Shown in pieces: positions 42,964-51,886 of a stretch of DNA of 64,000 nucleotides. The stretch comes from Bacillota bacterium (GTDB taxonomy: Bacteria > Bacillota > Clostridia > Peptostreptococcales > Anaerovoracaceae), in contig JAFYYP010000013.1 in NCBI GenBank assembly GCA_017557505.1, forward strand, positions 40,121 to 104,120, written 5' to 3'. A model generated the notes under the pieces. That model worked only from the letters and a program-made list of their open reading frames with translations, was not told where the DNA came from and did no database searches. How positions within the stretch are numbered: position 1 is the stretch's first letter; each line of letters opens with the position of its first letter. The translations under genes were made by a program, and so were the position numbers.

Positions 42964-44492
42964 TCTTTCCACCTTCCCAGAGGCGCGTCTCCACCCTTGA
43001 TGATCGTATAGACTGCCTCCATATCCAGATTGGACCGGACGATATCTGCAGCCTTGTTCAGTTCTCTTTCTCGGAACTGCTCCATAGTCAGAACTTCTTC
43101 GTCGGAAACCGCGATGCCTTTTTCTTTCTTCACTTTGTTGACGAGCGCTCTGCCGAACGCGCCGGTGTCAAACAAGCCGTGCAGATAAGTGCCGAGCACG
43201 TTGCCTTCTTTGTTCGAGACGCCGTCCGGGTGTTCGCGGCCGTTCAGATACAGGAAAGGCACGCAGTCCGGACCGTACTCGTTGACACCCATGTGGATCT
43301 CGTAGCCGTCGACCAGCACGCCGTTCAGTTCGGACAGCCAGCCAGCTGTGCTGTTCACAAGGCCTTTGGATTGTACCGTACACTTTTCATTTTCAAACGT
43401 GCAGGTCAGATCCAGGAGGCCCAGACCGGCGATCTCAGGAATGCGCGACTCGGTATAATATGGGTCGAACAGGCGCTCGCCCAGCATCTGATAACCGCCG
43501 CAGATACCGACGACCATGCCGCCTTTGCGCGCGAACCGGATGATCTCGTCCGCGATGCCGCGCTGTTTCATCCAGTTCAGATCTTCGATCGTGTTCTTCG
43601 TGCCGGGGATCATGACGATATCCGCGTCCTTGATCTCGGCTGCGGTCTTGACGTACTTGACCGACACGTCCGCTTCGCTCTCGAGAATATTGAAATCCGT
43701 AAAGTTCGAGATATGCGGGATATGGATAACTGCGACGCGCACCGCCTCGCCGCCGTACTGACGGTTGAAGCGTTCGGTCACGGAGTCTTCGTCTTCGATG
43801 TCTACGTCCATGTAGGGAATGACCCCGACAACAGGAATGCCCAGCAGTTCTTCGAGCATGTCGAGACCCGGTTCCAGGATCTTGACGTCGCCGCGGAACT
43901 TGTTGATGACGATGCCCTTGATCATCTTCTGTTCGTCTTCAGGAAGCAGCTTTACAGTACCGTAGACCGATGCGAATACGCCGCCGGGGTTGATATCCCC
44001 GATCAGCAGGACAGGTGCGTCCGCAGCCTTGGCCATCGCCATGTTCACGAGGTCGCCTTCGTGCAGATTGATCTCCGCCGGACTTCCTGCACCTTCGATC
44101 ACGACGCAGTCCACTTCGTTTTCGAGTTCATCGTAGGTCTTCTTGACGAACTCGCGCAGCTGAGGTTTGTACTGTTCGTATTCCATGGCCGTCATGGTGC
44201 CGATGGGTTTGCCTCCTACGACGACCTGGCTTCTGCGGTCGGACGTTGGTTTGAGCAGGATCGGATTCATCTTGACGGACGGCTCGATACACGCGGCTTC
44301 CGCCTGGGTCACCTGGGCACGGCCCATCTCGAGCCCTTCGCTCGTAGCATAAGAGTTCAGCGCCATGTTCTGCGCCTTGAACGGCGTAACTTTCCATCCG
44401 TCCTGATGCAGGATGCGCAGCACAGCCGTACAGAGCATGGATTTGCCGACAGAAGAGCCGGTCCCCTGGAACATCAGTGATTTTCCGCGCAT
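42960..44492 (-). CDS. cbiP: Cobyric acid synthase
   Basis: The 510-residue enzyme has the N-terminal dethiobiotin-synthetase-like domain (FQGTGSSVGKSMLCTAV, DVVIEGAGSPAEINL-like VIEGAGSPAEINL) and the amidotransferase domain with VGICGGYQMLG. It amidates side chains b, d, e and g of the adenosylated corrin. It overlaps the thr-P decarboxylase gene by 19 bases and cbiA by four. Confidence 0.96.
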   Translation of the reverse strand: MRGKSLMFQGTGSSVGKSMLCTAVLRILHQDGWKVTPFKAQNMALNSYATSEGLEMGRAQVTQAEAACIEPSVKMNPILLKPTSDRRSQVVVGGKPIGTMTAMEYEQYKPQLREFVKKTYDELENEVDCVVIEGAGSPAEINLHEGDLVNMAMAKAADAPVLLIGDINPGGVFASVYGTVKLLPEDEQKMIKGIVINKFRGDVKILEPGLDMLEELLGIPVVGVIPYMDVDIEDEDSVTERFNRQYGGEAVRVAVIHIPHISNFTDFNILESEADVSVKYVKTAAEIKDADIVMIPGTKNTIEDLNWMKQRGIADEIIRFARKGGMVVGICGGYQMLGERLFDPYYTESRIPEIAGLGLLDLTCTFENEKCTVQSKGLVNSTAGWLSELNGVLVDGYEIHMGVNEYGPDCVPFLYLNGREHPDGVSNKEGNVLGTYLHGLFDTGAFGRALVNKVKKEKGIAVSDEEVLTMEQFRERELNKAADIVRSNLDMEAVYTIIKGGDAPLGRWKE

Positions 44493-45532
44493 GTGAGTAT
44501 CTCCTTCAACGTATCGATAAACTTCCGGTTCGACTTTTCATCCTTGACAGCCAGGCGTACGTGACATCCGTCGGCAATCCCCTCGAAGTCCATGCACCGG
44601 CGAACGAGGATCTTTTTCGCTTTCAGAGCTTCGATCACTGGGTCTGCCTCCCTGCCCAGATCGACAAGCACAAAGTTGGACTGGGACGGGTAGACGTACA
44701 GACCCAGCGCCCGCAGCGCTTCCGTAAAGTCCTGTGTACGCTTTGTGTAATCTTTTGCTTCCGCGAGGATCTCTGCCTTGTGGAACGGCAGTTCTTCTGC
44801 GATCTCCTCGGCAAAGCAGTTCAGTTCCCAGGGAAGACAGTTTGTTCCAAGCTGAAGCGCATCCTGCGCGCAAAGATAACCGAGCCTGACTCCCGGGATG
44901 CCGAGGATCTTTGTCAACGATCCCACAACGATCAATTCCGGCCAATCCTTAACCAGTTCCCGCCTGCTTGCGCCGGGACAGAAATCGATGAACGCTTCAT
45001 CCAGCGCCACACGGCAATTCTTTCTACGAGCCAAAGCCAGAAGATCCAAAATCTCCTGACGGCTGAACGCGTGTCCGGTGGGATTCATGGGGCTGCATAG
45101 CCAGACGAGCATTTCGCTCCCCAGTTCGTCTTCCAGCGCCTCGGCAGGAGAAACGATCCTGCGGGCCCCATCGAGAAGGCATACGCTCTCCACGGGAAGG
45201 CCGTTCTTTTCTGCAGACGCCCTGTATTCACCGAAGCAAGGAGAACAGAGCATCACTCTTTTCTTGCCGCAGCGGGTCGCCAGTTCGATGGCTGAAGCGC
45301 CGCCTGATGCCGGCTGTACGAATTCTTCCGGCAGTTCCAGGTATTCCGCCAGTCCTTTTCTCGCCCGGTGCATGTCCGGTGCAGGATAATATACGACGTT
45401 TCTTTTTGCGCGCTGCAATGCGTCGATCACCCATCCTGCCGGCTTTCCGGGCCGTATGTTCGCGGAATAGTCCAGCCATTTTTTCGGATCACTCCCCTGC
45501 CACACATTTCCGCCATGTATTATTTCAGTCAT
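44474..45532 (-). CDS. cobD: L-threonine-O-3-phosphate decarboxylase
   Basis: The 352-residue fold-type I PLP enzyme has the substrate region WLDYSANIRPGKPAGWV, SPMNPTGHAFSRQEI, DEAFIDFCPG and the PLP lysine in VGSLTKILGIPGVRLGYL. It makes (R)-1-amino-2-propanol phosphate for CbiB. It is closely related to histidinol-phosphate aminotransferases, but the island context and the DYSANI start support CobD. It overlaps cbiD by eight bases. Confidence 0.93.
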   Translation of the reverse strand: MTEIIHGGNVWQGSDPKKWLDYSANIRPGKPAGWVIDALQRAKRNVVYYPAPDMHRARKGLAEYLELPEEFVQPASGGASAIELATRCGKKRVMLCSPCFGEYRASAEKNGLPVESVCLLDGARRIVSPAEALEDELGSEMLVWLCSPMNPTGHAFSRQEILDLLALARRKNCRVALDEAFIDFCPGASRRELVKDWPELIVVGSLTKILGIPGVRLGYLCAQDALQLGTNCLPWELNCFAEEIAEELPFHKAEILAEAKDYTKRTQDFTEALRALGLYVYPSQSNFVLVDLGREADPVIEALKAKKILVRRCMDFEGIADGCHVRLAVKDEKSNRKFIDTLKEILTCAENH

Positions 45533-46592
45533 TTTCTTTCCCTTCCGGTTTCATCAGGCATTTTCCCATCACATTGCCCGCGTAATCGGTTACGAGCACG
45601 TCGATCGCGATCTCATCGCGTACGCGGAACCGCATATAGTCTCTGGCTGCGGAAGCGATACGGTCCCAGACAGCATCGTAACCCGCTGCATGGATGAATT
45701 CCGCCGCTGAATCCGTCGTGACGCAGCCGTAGACCTGTCCGCACAGTTCCTGCGGCGCTCCCATCAGCGCTAACTGTGTGATGATGCTTTCCCTGCGTCC
45801 GTCTGCCGTCGCGCTGTGCGTCTGCATGATGCCTGCCGCGATCTTCGTCATTTTGCCGGGGTGACCGCTCACAAGCAGATATTCGACACCCAGCTCCTTC
45901 GCTGAATCCAGCATATATCCGATCTCATTGGAAACCTGGATCACAGGCAGGTCGCAGCCTACCGTCTGCAGCGCGTTCTCACCCTGGTTTCCAAACGTAA
46001 AGGCAAGTCGTTTATATCCCTGGCTCACACGCATCTGCAGTTCGACGAACATGGAATCCCGCAGCGCTTCGAGACTCATGGGGCGCAGAACACCTGTCGT
46101 ACCGAGCACGGACAGACCGCCTTCGATGCCCAGTCTCGGATTGAACGTCTTCTGCGCGACTTCCCTGCCGCCCGGGATCGATACGGTGACCCGCGCAGCT
46201 CTGCTGCCGAAAACGCTTCGTACAGCTGCTTCGATCATTTCTCGCGGAACGGGATTGATCGCTGCCTCGCCGACGGGGATCTTCAGCCCAGGCTGCGTAA
46301 TGATGCCGACGCCTTCTCCTGCGAAGAATTCCACAGGTCCGTCACCTTCAAGCAATTCCACCTTGCTGACGACCTCCATACCGTTCGTGATATCGGGGTC
46401 GTCGCCGCTGTCTTTGAAGATGCCGCAGCTGCCATCCTCGTGAGGCACGATGTCCGGCCGGTAGATCTTGCCGCCGGGAACTTCCAATTCTACTGCATCC
46501 GGGCAGAATCCGTCCTGCTGCCAAAGACAGGCCGCTAAGGCCGCTGCAGCCGCGCAGCTTCCGGTTGTAAATCCGTCTCTGAGTTCTTTCAT
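45525..46592 (-). CDS. cbiD: Cobalt-precorrin-5B C1-methyltransferase
   Basis: The 355-residue CbiD begins LRDGFTTGSCAAAAALAACL and carries the conserved TVSIPGGREVAQKTFNPRLG and LLVSGHPGKMTKIAAGIMQT. It methylates C1 in the anaerobic route and is unrelated to the other methylases. It is a marker for oxygen-independent B12 synthesis. Confidence 0.97.
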   Translation of the reverse strand: MKELRDGFTTGSCAAAAALAACLWQQDGFCPDAVELEVPGGKIYRPDIVPHEDGSCGIFKDSGDDPDITNGMEVVSKVELLEGDGPVEFFAGEGVGIITQPGLKIPVGEAAINPVPREMIEAAVRSVFGSRAARVTVSIPGGREVAQKTFNPRLGIEGGLSVLGTTGVLRPMSLEALRDSMFVELQMRVSQGYKRLAFTFGNQGENALQTVGCDLPVIQVSNEIGYMLDSAKELGVEYLLVSGHPGKMTKIAAGIMQTHSATADGRRESIITQLALMGAPQELCGQVYGCVTTDSAAEFIHAAGYDAVWDRIASAARDYMRFRVRDEIAIDVLVTDYAGNVMGKCLMKPEGKEND

Positions 46593-46596
46593 GGTG

Positions 46597-47562
46597 TTAC
46601 AGGATCATCCCAATAGCGAACAGGATCGCTGCCGCCAACACTGAAGTAAGGTACATTAGGCGATTCGTCTGCAGAATATCGCTCCGTTTTACAGGGCGGT
46701 CCGCATCGCCTATCGTCGGTTTTTCTATGACTTTACCGAAATATTCGTGTGACCCGCCCAACCGGATATGCAGCGCGCCTGCCGCCGCGCTCTCCGTCCA
46801 GGCGCAGTTCGGGCTCAGGTGGTTGGCGTGATCGCGTTTCATAACGCGGAAGGCGTTTCTGCCGTCCAGGCTCTTCAGCAAAGCCGCGGACACACACATC
46901 AGCAAACCGCTGATCCTTGCGGGAATAAAATTCAGCACGTCGTCGAGCTTTGCGCCGCACCAGCCGATATCGCGGTATTTCTCATCGAGATAACCTTCCA
47001 TGGAATCCAGCGTGCTTGCTGCCTTGAAACCCATGGCAAGGATGGGTCCGCCGATCAGCAGATAGATCAGAGGCGATACGATGCCGTCCGTCGTGTTCTC
47101 CGCAACGGTCTCGACTGTGGCGGCAGCGATCTCTTCTTCGGAAAGCGAAGCCGTATCCCTTCCGACGATGCGGTGTACCTGCGTGCGTCCGTCTTCCAGA
47201 GAATGTTTCATCGCTTTAGCAACACCGGCCGCTTCTTTTGCAAGGCATTTTGCGGAAATGCAGGTCCATGAGACGACGCTCATGACCGCAAGCAGTACCC
47301 ACTTCCCGCCGAACATGGCCAGCCTCATCACAGCGGCTGTTACTGCCATGGCGATCAGCACCGTGGATACCGTCATCCAGACAGATCCTCTTCGCAACTT
47401 AACGCTGTCGCCCTGCGCTCTTTCCCGGATCTTCCGGTCTGCGAGGCTGATGTATTTGCCGATCCATATCACAGGATGCGGCCACCCTTCCGGGTCGCCG
47501 ATCAGCAGATCCAGAAGGAAGCCTGCCAGCATGGCGATCGCGTTGTAACGGAAGAAGATCAT
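46597..47562 (-). CDS. cbiB: Adenosylcobinamide-phosphate synthase
   Basis: The 321-residue membrane protein starts MIFFRYNAIAMLAGFLLDLL and has GDPEGWPHPVIWIGKYI, ENTTDGIVSPLIYLLIGGP, FKAASTLDSMEGYLDEKY and SPNCAWTESAAAGALHIRLG, all CbiB hallmarks, with about five helices. It attaches the aminopropanol (phosphate) arm to cobyric acid. It begins inside an ATGA overlap with the ABC ATPase gene. Confidence 0.96.
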   Translation of the reverse strand: MIFFRYNAIAMLAGFLLDLLIGDPEGWPHPVIWIGKYISLADRKIRERAQGDSVKLRRGSVWMTVSTVLIAMAVTAAVMRLAMFGGKWVLLAVMSVVSWTCISAKCLAKEAAGVAKAMKHSLEDGRTQVHRIVGRDTASLSEEEIAAATVETVAENTTDGIVSPLIYLLIGGPILAMGFKAASTLDSMEGYLDEKYRDIGWCGAKLDDVLNFIPARISGLLMCVSAALLKSLDGRNAFRVMKRDHANHLSPNCAWTESAAAGALHIRLGGSHEYFGKVIEKPTIGDADRPVKRSDILQTNRLMYLTSVLAAAILFAIGMIL

Positions 47563-48668
47563 TGCTCTGCCGCCTTCTTGAGTTTGCCGAAGCGCTCCGC
47601 TTCCTGCAGCACTGTTTTGAGCACTTGGTTCGTTTCTCCTATAGTCAAGCCGGCGTCGATCACCGTTTCGCAGCTTTGCACCAGCTGCAGCGCTCTGTCG
47701 GCCGCTTCCCGGGAAATCGTCTCGAAGGCAGGCGTTTTCACGACTTCTGCCGCGAGCTTTTCCGCTACGCTGCAGTCGATATCGTTTTCCGCCAGAATAC
47801 CTGCCGCGAACGGAATGGCGTCTTTCTGCAGGCTCCTGTATACAGGAATGCCGCTTCCGCCGTTGGAAAGAACGAACACTTTCGGTTCACCCTCTGGCTT
47901 TTCGAGTTCGATGCTGCCGAACAATGGGTCATAAGAACCCGTTTCGATCTCGTAGAGGTCTCGGATCACATCTTCTCGGAACACTTCCGCGGGCGTACCG
48001 TAACGCGCCAGCGTCTCGCCCTTGATGCAGATCACCTTGTCGGAGATCTTCTGCGCCAGGTCGATCTCGTGCAGCGACATGATGACCGCGATGCCGCGCT
48101 GACGGGTCAGGTCGCGCAGCAGACTCAGCAGTTCTAGTTTGTGGCGGATATCCAGGAACGACGTAGGCTCGTCCAGGATGAGGACGCTCGGTTTCTGACA
48201 GATCGCTCTCGCGAGCAGCACCCTCTGCCTCTGTCCGTCTGAGATCGCGTTGAAGTCTCGGTTCTGCAGATCGAGCACATGCACGCTCTCCATTGACTCG
48301 TCCACGATCTGTTCGTCTTCTTCAGATAGCAGACCGAGGTTGCCCGTATACGGATGGCGGCCGGTCGCGACGATGTCGCGGCACGTCATGAGCTCGGGCT
48401 TCATGCGCTCCGTCAGCACGACGGACATCTGCTTCGCCAGTTCCTTCAAGCTGATCTGCATCAGATCCTTTTCACCGATGTATACCGCTCCGCCGAGGAT
48501 CTTCAGCTGGCGGGTCACCGACTTGAGGATCGTGGATTTGCCGGATCCGTTCGGGCCGATCAAAGTCAGGATCTCTCCTGCCTTCACTTCGATCTCGATG
48601 TCCCGGATGAGCGGCTTGCCGTTATATCCGACCGTAAGGCCTTTTGTTCTGAAGATCAGGTCGCTCAT
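47559..48668 (-). CDS. Corrinoid/metal ABC ATP-binding protein with extra C-terminal domain
   Basis: Residues 1-255 form a BtuD/FecE-type ATPase (GPNGSGKSTILKSV, ISDGQRQRVLLARA, LILDEPTSFLD). About 110 further residues (KVFVLSNGGSGIPVYRSL ... ETNQVLKTVLQEAERFGKL) form an extra domain that I cannot assign. The ATPase is encoded between a FecCD-type permease and cbiB, so it belongs to a corrinoid or cobalt-complex importer. Confidence 0.9.
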   Translation of the reverse strand: MSDLIFRTKGLTVGYNGKPLIRDIEIEVKAGEILTLIGPNGSGKSTILKSVTRQLKILGGAVYIGEKDLMQISLKELAKQMSVVLTERMKPELMTCRDIVATGRHPYTGNLGLLSEEDEQIVDESMESVHVLDLQNRDFNAISDGQRQRVLLARAICQKPSVLILDEPTSFLDIRHKLELLSLLRDLTRQRGIAVIMSLHEIDLAQKISDKVICIKGETLARYGTPAEVFREDVIRDLYEIETGSYDPLFGSIELEKPEGEPKVFVLSNGGSGIPVYRSLQKDAIPFAAGILAENDIDCSVAEKLAAEVVKTPAFETISREAADRALQLVQSCETVIDAGLTIGETNQVLKTVLQEAERFGKLKKAAEQ

Positions 48669-48669
48669 C

Positions 48670-49719
48670 TTACTGTTTCTCCTTCTGCCGCTTGATCATC
48701 ATGGCGATGACCACGGGCGCGCCGAGGATGGATGTTACGGTCGAGATATTCAGCTCCGAAGGCGCGAACATCGTTCGCGCGACGAGGTCGCAGAACATGC
48801 AGAATACCGCACCTCCCAGGAAGCACGCAGGAATGACAACGATCGGCTTCGACGTGTTCAGGCAGCGCTTGACAAGATGCGGCACCGCGATACCGACGAA
48901 CGAGATGGGACCTGCGAAAGCGGTGACTGTCGCGGAAAGCACACTCGAGAGCAGGATGAGCGCCGTCCGGAACAGCTTGATGTTCACGCCCATGCTGCGG
49001 GCGTAATTCTCGCCGAGCTGATAGGCACCGATCGGCTTCGAAAGCAGGAACGTCAAAACGCCCGCGATCCCCACGAGAATACAGGCCATTTTCACGTTTC
49101 CCCAATCCATACCGGAAAAGCTGCCCAGCGACCAGTTGTGCAGGTTTACAATGTCGGATTCCTGAGCGAACGTCACGACAAAATCCGTGATTGCCGAACA
49201 GATGTAGCCGATCATGATGCCCGCGACGAGCAGCGCAGACATGTTCCTGAGTTTGGAAGATACGGCAAGGATGAATCCTGTCGAGATCATGGAACCCGCG
49301 AACGCTGCGACGACCAATGTCAGCGAGGAGACCTGTCCGACGTACTGCAGGAAATAGATCATCGTGAGCGCGACGATCAGCTTCGCGCCTGACGAGATGC
49401 CCAGCACGAACGGACCCGCGATCGGATTGCTGAAGAACGTCTGCAGCAGAAAACCGGACAAAGACAGTCCTCCGCCGAGCACCGCAGCCGTGATGATGCG
49501 CGGCAGACGGATGTTCCAGACGATCTTCATCTGCGTCGGGTCACCCTCGCGGAGAAAGATGATGCGGGCGATCTCTTTGACGGAGATCGGCACGCTCCCG
49601 ATGTTGATGTTCAGGACCGTGATGACGCACACCGCGATGATGAGCAGAGCAAAAACGCCTTCATAGCGAAGCCTGCGTTTTCTTAGATCGATCCTTTCCG
49701 TTGTCTGTTTGTTATCCAT
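48670..49719 (-). CDS. BtuC/FecCD-type ABC permease
   Basis: The 349-residue permease has about ten helices, with the family features VWNIRLPRIITAAVLGGGLS, the GFLLQTFFSNPIAGPFVLGI loop that contacts the ATPase, and FAGPISFVGIAVPHLVKRCL. It imports corrinoids, heme or ferric chelates. It lies one base from the ATPase gene and 13 from its binding-protein gene. Confidence 0.94.
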   Translation of the reverse strand: MDNKQTTERIDLRKRRLRYEGVFALLIIAVCVITVLNINIGSVPISVKEIARIIFLREGDPTQMKIVWNIRLPRIITAAVLGGGLSLSGFLLQTFFSNPIAGPFVLGISSGAKLIVALTMIYFLQYVGQVSSLTLVVAAFAGSMISTGFILAVSSKLRNMSALLVAGIMIGYICSAITDFVVTFAQESDIVNLHNWSLGSFSGMDWGNVKMACILVGIAGVLTFLLSKPIGAYQLGENYARSMGVNIKLFRTALILLSSVLSATVTAFAGPISFVGIAVPHLVKRCLNTSKPIVVIPACFLGGAVFCMFCDLVARTMFAPSELNISTVTSILGAPVVIAMMIKRQKEKQ

Positions 49720-49732
49720 TCTCTCTTTTGCG

Positions 49733-50869
49733 CTACTGCAGTTTATACAGGAACGCCATATCTTCTGTCTGATCCGTCAGGACTTTGTGGATATCTCCGA
49801 TGAGCGTACCGATGATATCTGTCGCCTGATACATGTATTTGCCCGTGCACCAGACATTGCCGTTCTGTACAGACTTGAAATCGGCCAGCAGCGAACTCTT
49901 CGCAAGCAGCTGGTCTATCGTATCTATGGGTTCGTCGATCGAAGCGTTGTAGATCAGATAATCCGCGTCGACCGCTTTCGCGTAGAAATCCTCCATTGTG
50001 ATATTGACCGACGAACGCATGCTGTCTGCTTCCGTGATGTCATCGAAGAGATATTCGCCGCCGGCAAGGCGCACCATTTCGGCGATATAGCTCGCGCCGC
50101 TGTATACGACGACGCGGCCGGACATGCTAATGTAGAAGAAACCTATGGACTTACCTGTGCTGCCTTTTTGTTCAAGGTCTCGAACCAGTTCAGCCTGCGT
50201 TGCAAAGAACGCGTCAGCCTCGGCTTCCTTGTCGAGCAGCGCCCCATAAAAGCGTACCCATTCCGTACGGCCCAGAGGATGGTTTTCATAGCTGGAATAT
50301 TCGATGAGCACCGGGATACCAAGTTGTTCGAGCATGTCTTTGACCTTAGGCGAGTGCAGAAGCATCGTATTTTCCAATGCAAGCCGGCATTCGCCTTCCG
50401 TCAAAGCCTCGTAATCCGGCTCGCTGTATTTACCCGCGAAGAGGATCTTGCCGGCGTGCATGGCTTCCGCCGCATGTTCCACATACCATCCTTCCTCTTT
50501 CGTTGCAGAAAAGCGGATGGTATCGAGCGCGTCCAAGGCATCGAACAATGCCATAGACCCGGACGCAGCCATATAGATACTCTCCAGCGGCGCCTGCAGT
50601 ACCCGGATGTCTTCCGGAATGCCTTCAGGTACATCTTTCCCTTCCGGTACCAGCAGGAACGTGTCGCCCTGTATGACGGTCAGCAGTTTGTAACCGCCTT
50701 CGTAATACTTCACGGAAAACTGATCCGCATACTGCAGTATCATTTCGTCGGTCAAAGGAATGTCGGTGCCCGGCAGAACGTTTATGTCATGCTGAACAGT
50801 CTGAGTCGACGTGCAGCCGCTCAGAAACGCAAGGCAAAAGATCAAAAATGCGATTAAAAACCGTTTCAT
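49733..50869 (-). CDS. Corrinoid/iron-complex substrate-binding lipoprotein
   Basis: The 378-residue protein has an export signal with lipobox (FCLAFLSGC). Its two-lobed BtuF/FepB-type fold is shown by the segments FGKS-like STGKSIGFFYISMSGRVVV, YSGASYIAEMVRLAGGEYL and DADYLIYNASIDEPI. It captures the ligand outside the membrane for the permease encoded next. I start at MKRFLIAF (50869). A hairpin with a short U-run separates it from the lipoprotein gene upstream. Confidence 0.9.
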   Translation of the reverse strand: MKRFLIAFLIFCLAFLSGCTSTQTVQHDINVLPGTDIPLTDEMILQYADQFSVKYYEGGYKLLTVIQGDTFLLVPEGKDVPEGIPEDIRVLQAPLESIYMAASGSMALFDALDALDTIRFSATKEEGWYVEHAAEAMHAGKILFAGKYSEPDYEALTEGECRLALENTMLLHSPKVKDMLEQLGIPVLIEYSSYENHPLGRTEWVRFYGALLDKEAEADAFFATQAELVRDLEQKGSTGKSIGFFYISMSGRVVVYSGASYIAEMVRLAGGEYLFDDITEADSMRSSVNITMEDFYAKAVDADYLIYNASIDEPIDTIDQLLAKSSLLADFKSVQNGNVWCTGKYMYQATDIIGTLIGDIHKVLTDQTEDMAFLYKLQ

Positions 50870-50881
50870 TGTGATAAATGA

Positions 50882-50912
50882 CAAAACCGGGACAGGGTTA
50901 ACCCCTGCCCCG
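50882..50912 (-). terminator. Terminator/attenuator before the second binding protein gene
   Basis: A stem of about ten pairs, CGGGGCAGGG with CCCTGTCCCG (one G-U), is followed by GTTTTGTC on the minus strand. It should reduce read-through from the riboswitch-controlled cbiK-type genes into the long cbi operon. Confidence 0.7.
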
Positions 50913-50927
50913 ACTTGATGATTTAAC

Positions 50928-51857
50928 TTACTGGATCGTAGAGGAATCGAATTTAAGCGTATAGTCGATCAGATGCGGCGTGCTCATGGCGATCGTGTCC
51001 GCCTGAACAGGCAGCGCGAAATCGAATGCGCTGACCGGGATCAGGAACGTGGAACCGGGATCGAGGGATACCGGCGTATACGTTGCGCCGTTCACGACCA
51101 TATAATCGTACTTGTCGCTGCTCCAGATAATCTCCGCCGTCGCCTGTCCGCCGCGCACCGTAAGGGTCGCGGGAGACTGGACCGTCGCTTTGCCGCTGCC
51201 GCCAGCCAGGGTGACCTCGCAGGTATACGTACCGTTCGCGAGACCCAGGGACTGGGCCGTGGCAAACGTGCCGGCAACGTAGTCGTTCATATTAAGAGAC
51301 GAAGAACGGAATACCAGGATGCGGTCGTACCATTTCTCCTTGTTGTCGGAGAAAGCGGCACAATCGATGCCGGCGTCCAGCGCTTCGACCGGTACGATAT
51401 AGTGGTGAGCGCCTTCGGCGTCCGCCTGTGGCAGCAGATAATCATCCTGACTTGCAGCGACCGCTTCCTCAGGCGTGCCCATGTAGATGTACCGGTAACC
51501 CGTGCCGCCCATGGTCATGTCGGCGGTCATGCCGTCGTCGGTGACCGTCAGCAGGCAGTGCACGATGTTGAACATGGACGAAGAACTGTCAACGGTGATC
51601 TCATACGTTCCGTTCTTGATGCTTTCCGCATAGATGGGAACGTAGGACGGATCAACGACGTCTTCCGCCGTTGTCTTTTCAGAAGCGTCCGCGATCAGGT
51701 CGGATCCGCTGCTTTCCTGCGGCTGTTCAGTCTGTTCGGTCTGCTCAGGCTGTTGTGCAGGTTCGTTCGAAGCCTGCTGCGAGCACCCGACCAGACTGCT
51801 TGTGATCAGCAGGAGAGCCAGGAGCAGACTGATGCTTTTAAACAAAATGTTTTTCAT
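50928..51857 (-). CDS. Lipoprotein with two related beta-rich modules
   Basis: The 309-residue protein has a signal peptide with lipobox (TSSLVGC), a Gln/Glu/Pro linker and two modules (about residues 80-185 and 200-309). Each begins NGTY-x-[IC]-x-V, then LTV-x2-G, then a Tyr pair (GYRYIYMG; KYDYMVVNG) and IPV/IVPV. The pattern recalls surface iron/heme-binding domains such as NEAT, but I cannot place it in a family. It follows the double CbiK lipoprotein gene by 29 bases under the same riboswitch, so a role in handling a tetrapyrrole or cobalt outside the cell is likely. Confidence 0.8.
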   Translation of the reverse strand: MKNILFKSISLLLALLLITSSLVGCSQQASNEPAQQPEQTEQTEQPQESSGSDLIADASEKTTAEDVVDPSYVPIYAESIKNGTYEITVDSSSSMFNIVHCLLTVTDDGMTADMTMGGTGYRYIYMGTPEEAVAASQDDYLLPQADAEGAHHYIVPVEALDAGIDCAAFSDNKEKWYDRILVFRSSSLNMNDYVAGTFATAQSLGLANGTYTCEVTLAGGSGKATVQSPATLTVRGGQATAEIIWSSDKYDYMVVNGATYTPVSLDPGSTFLIPVSAFDFALPVQADTIAMSTPHLIDYTLKFDSSTIQ

Positions 51858-51886
51858 GATAATCCTCTAAGATCGATCTTGTCTGA

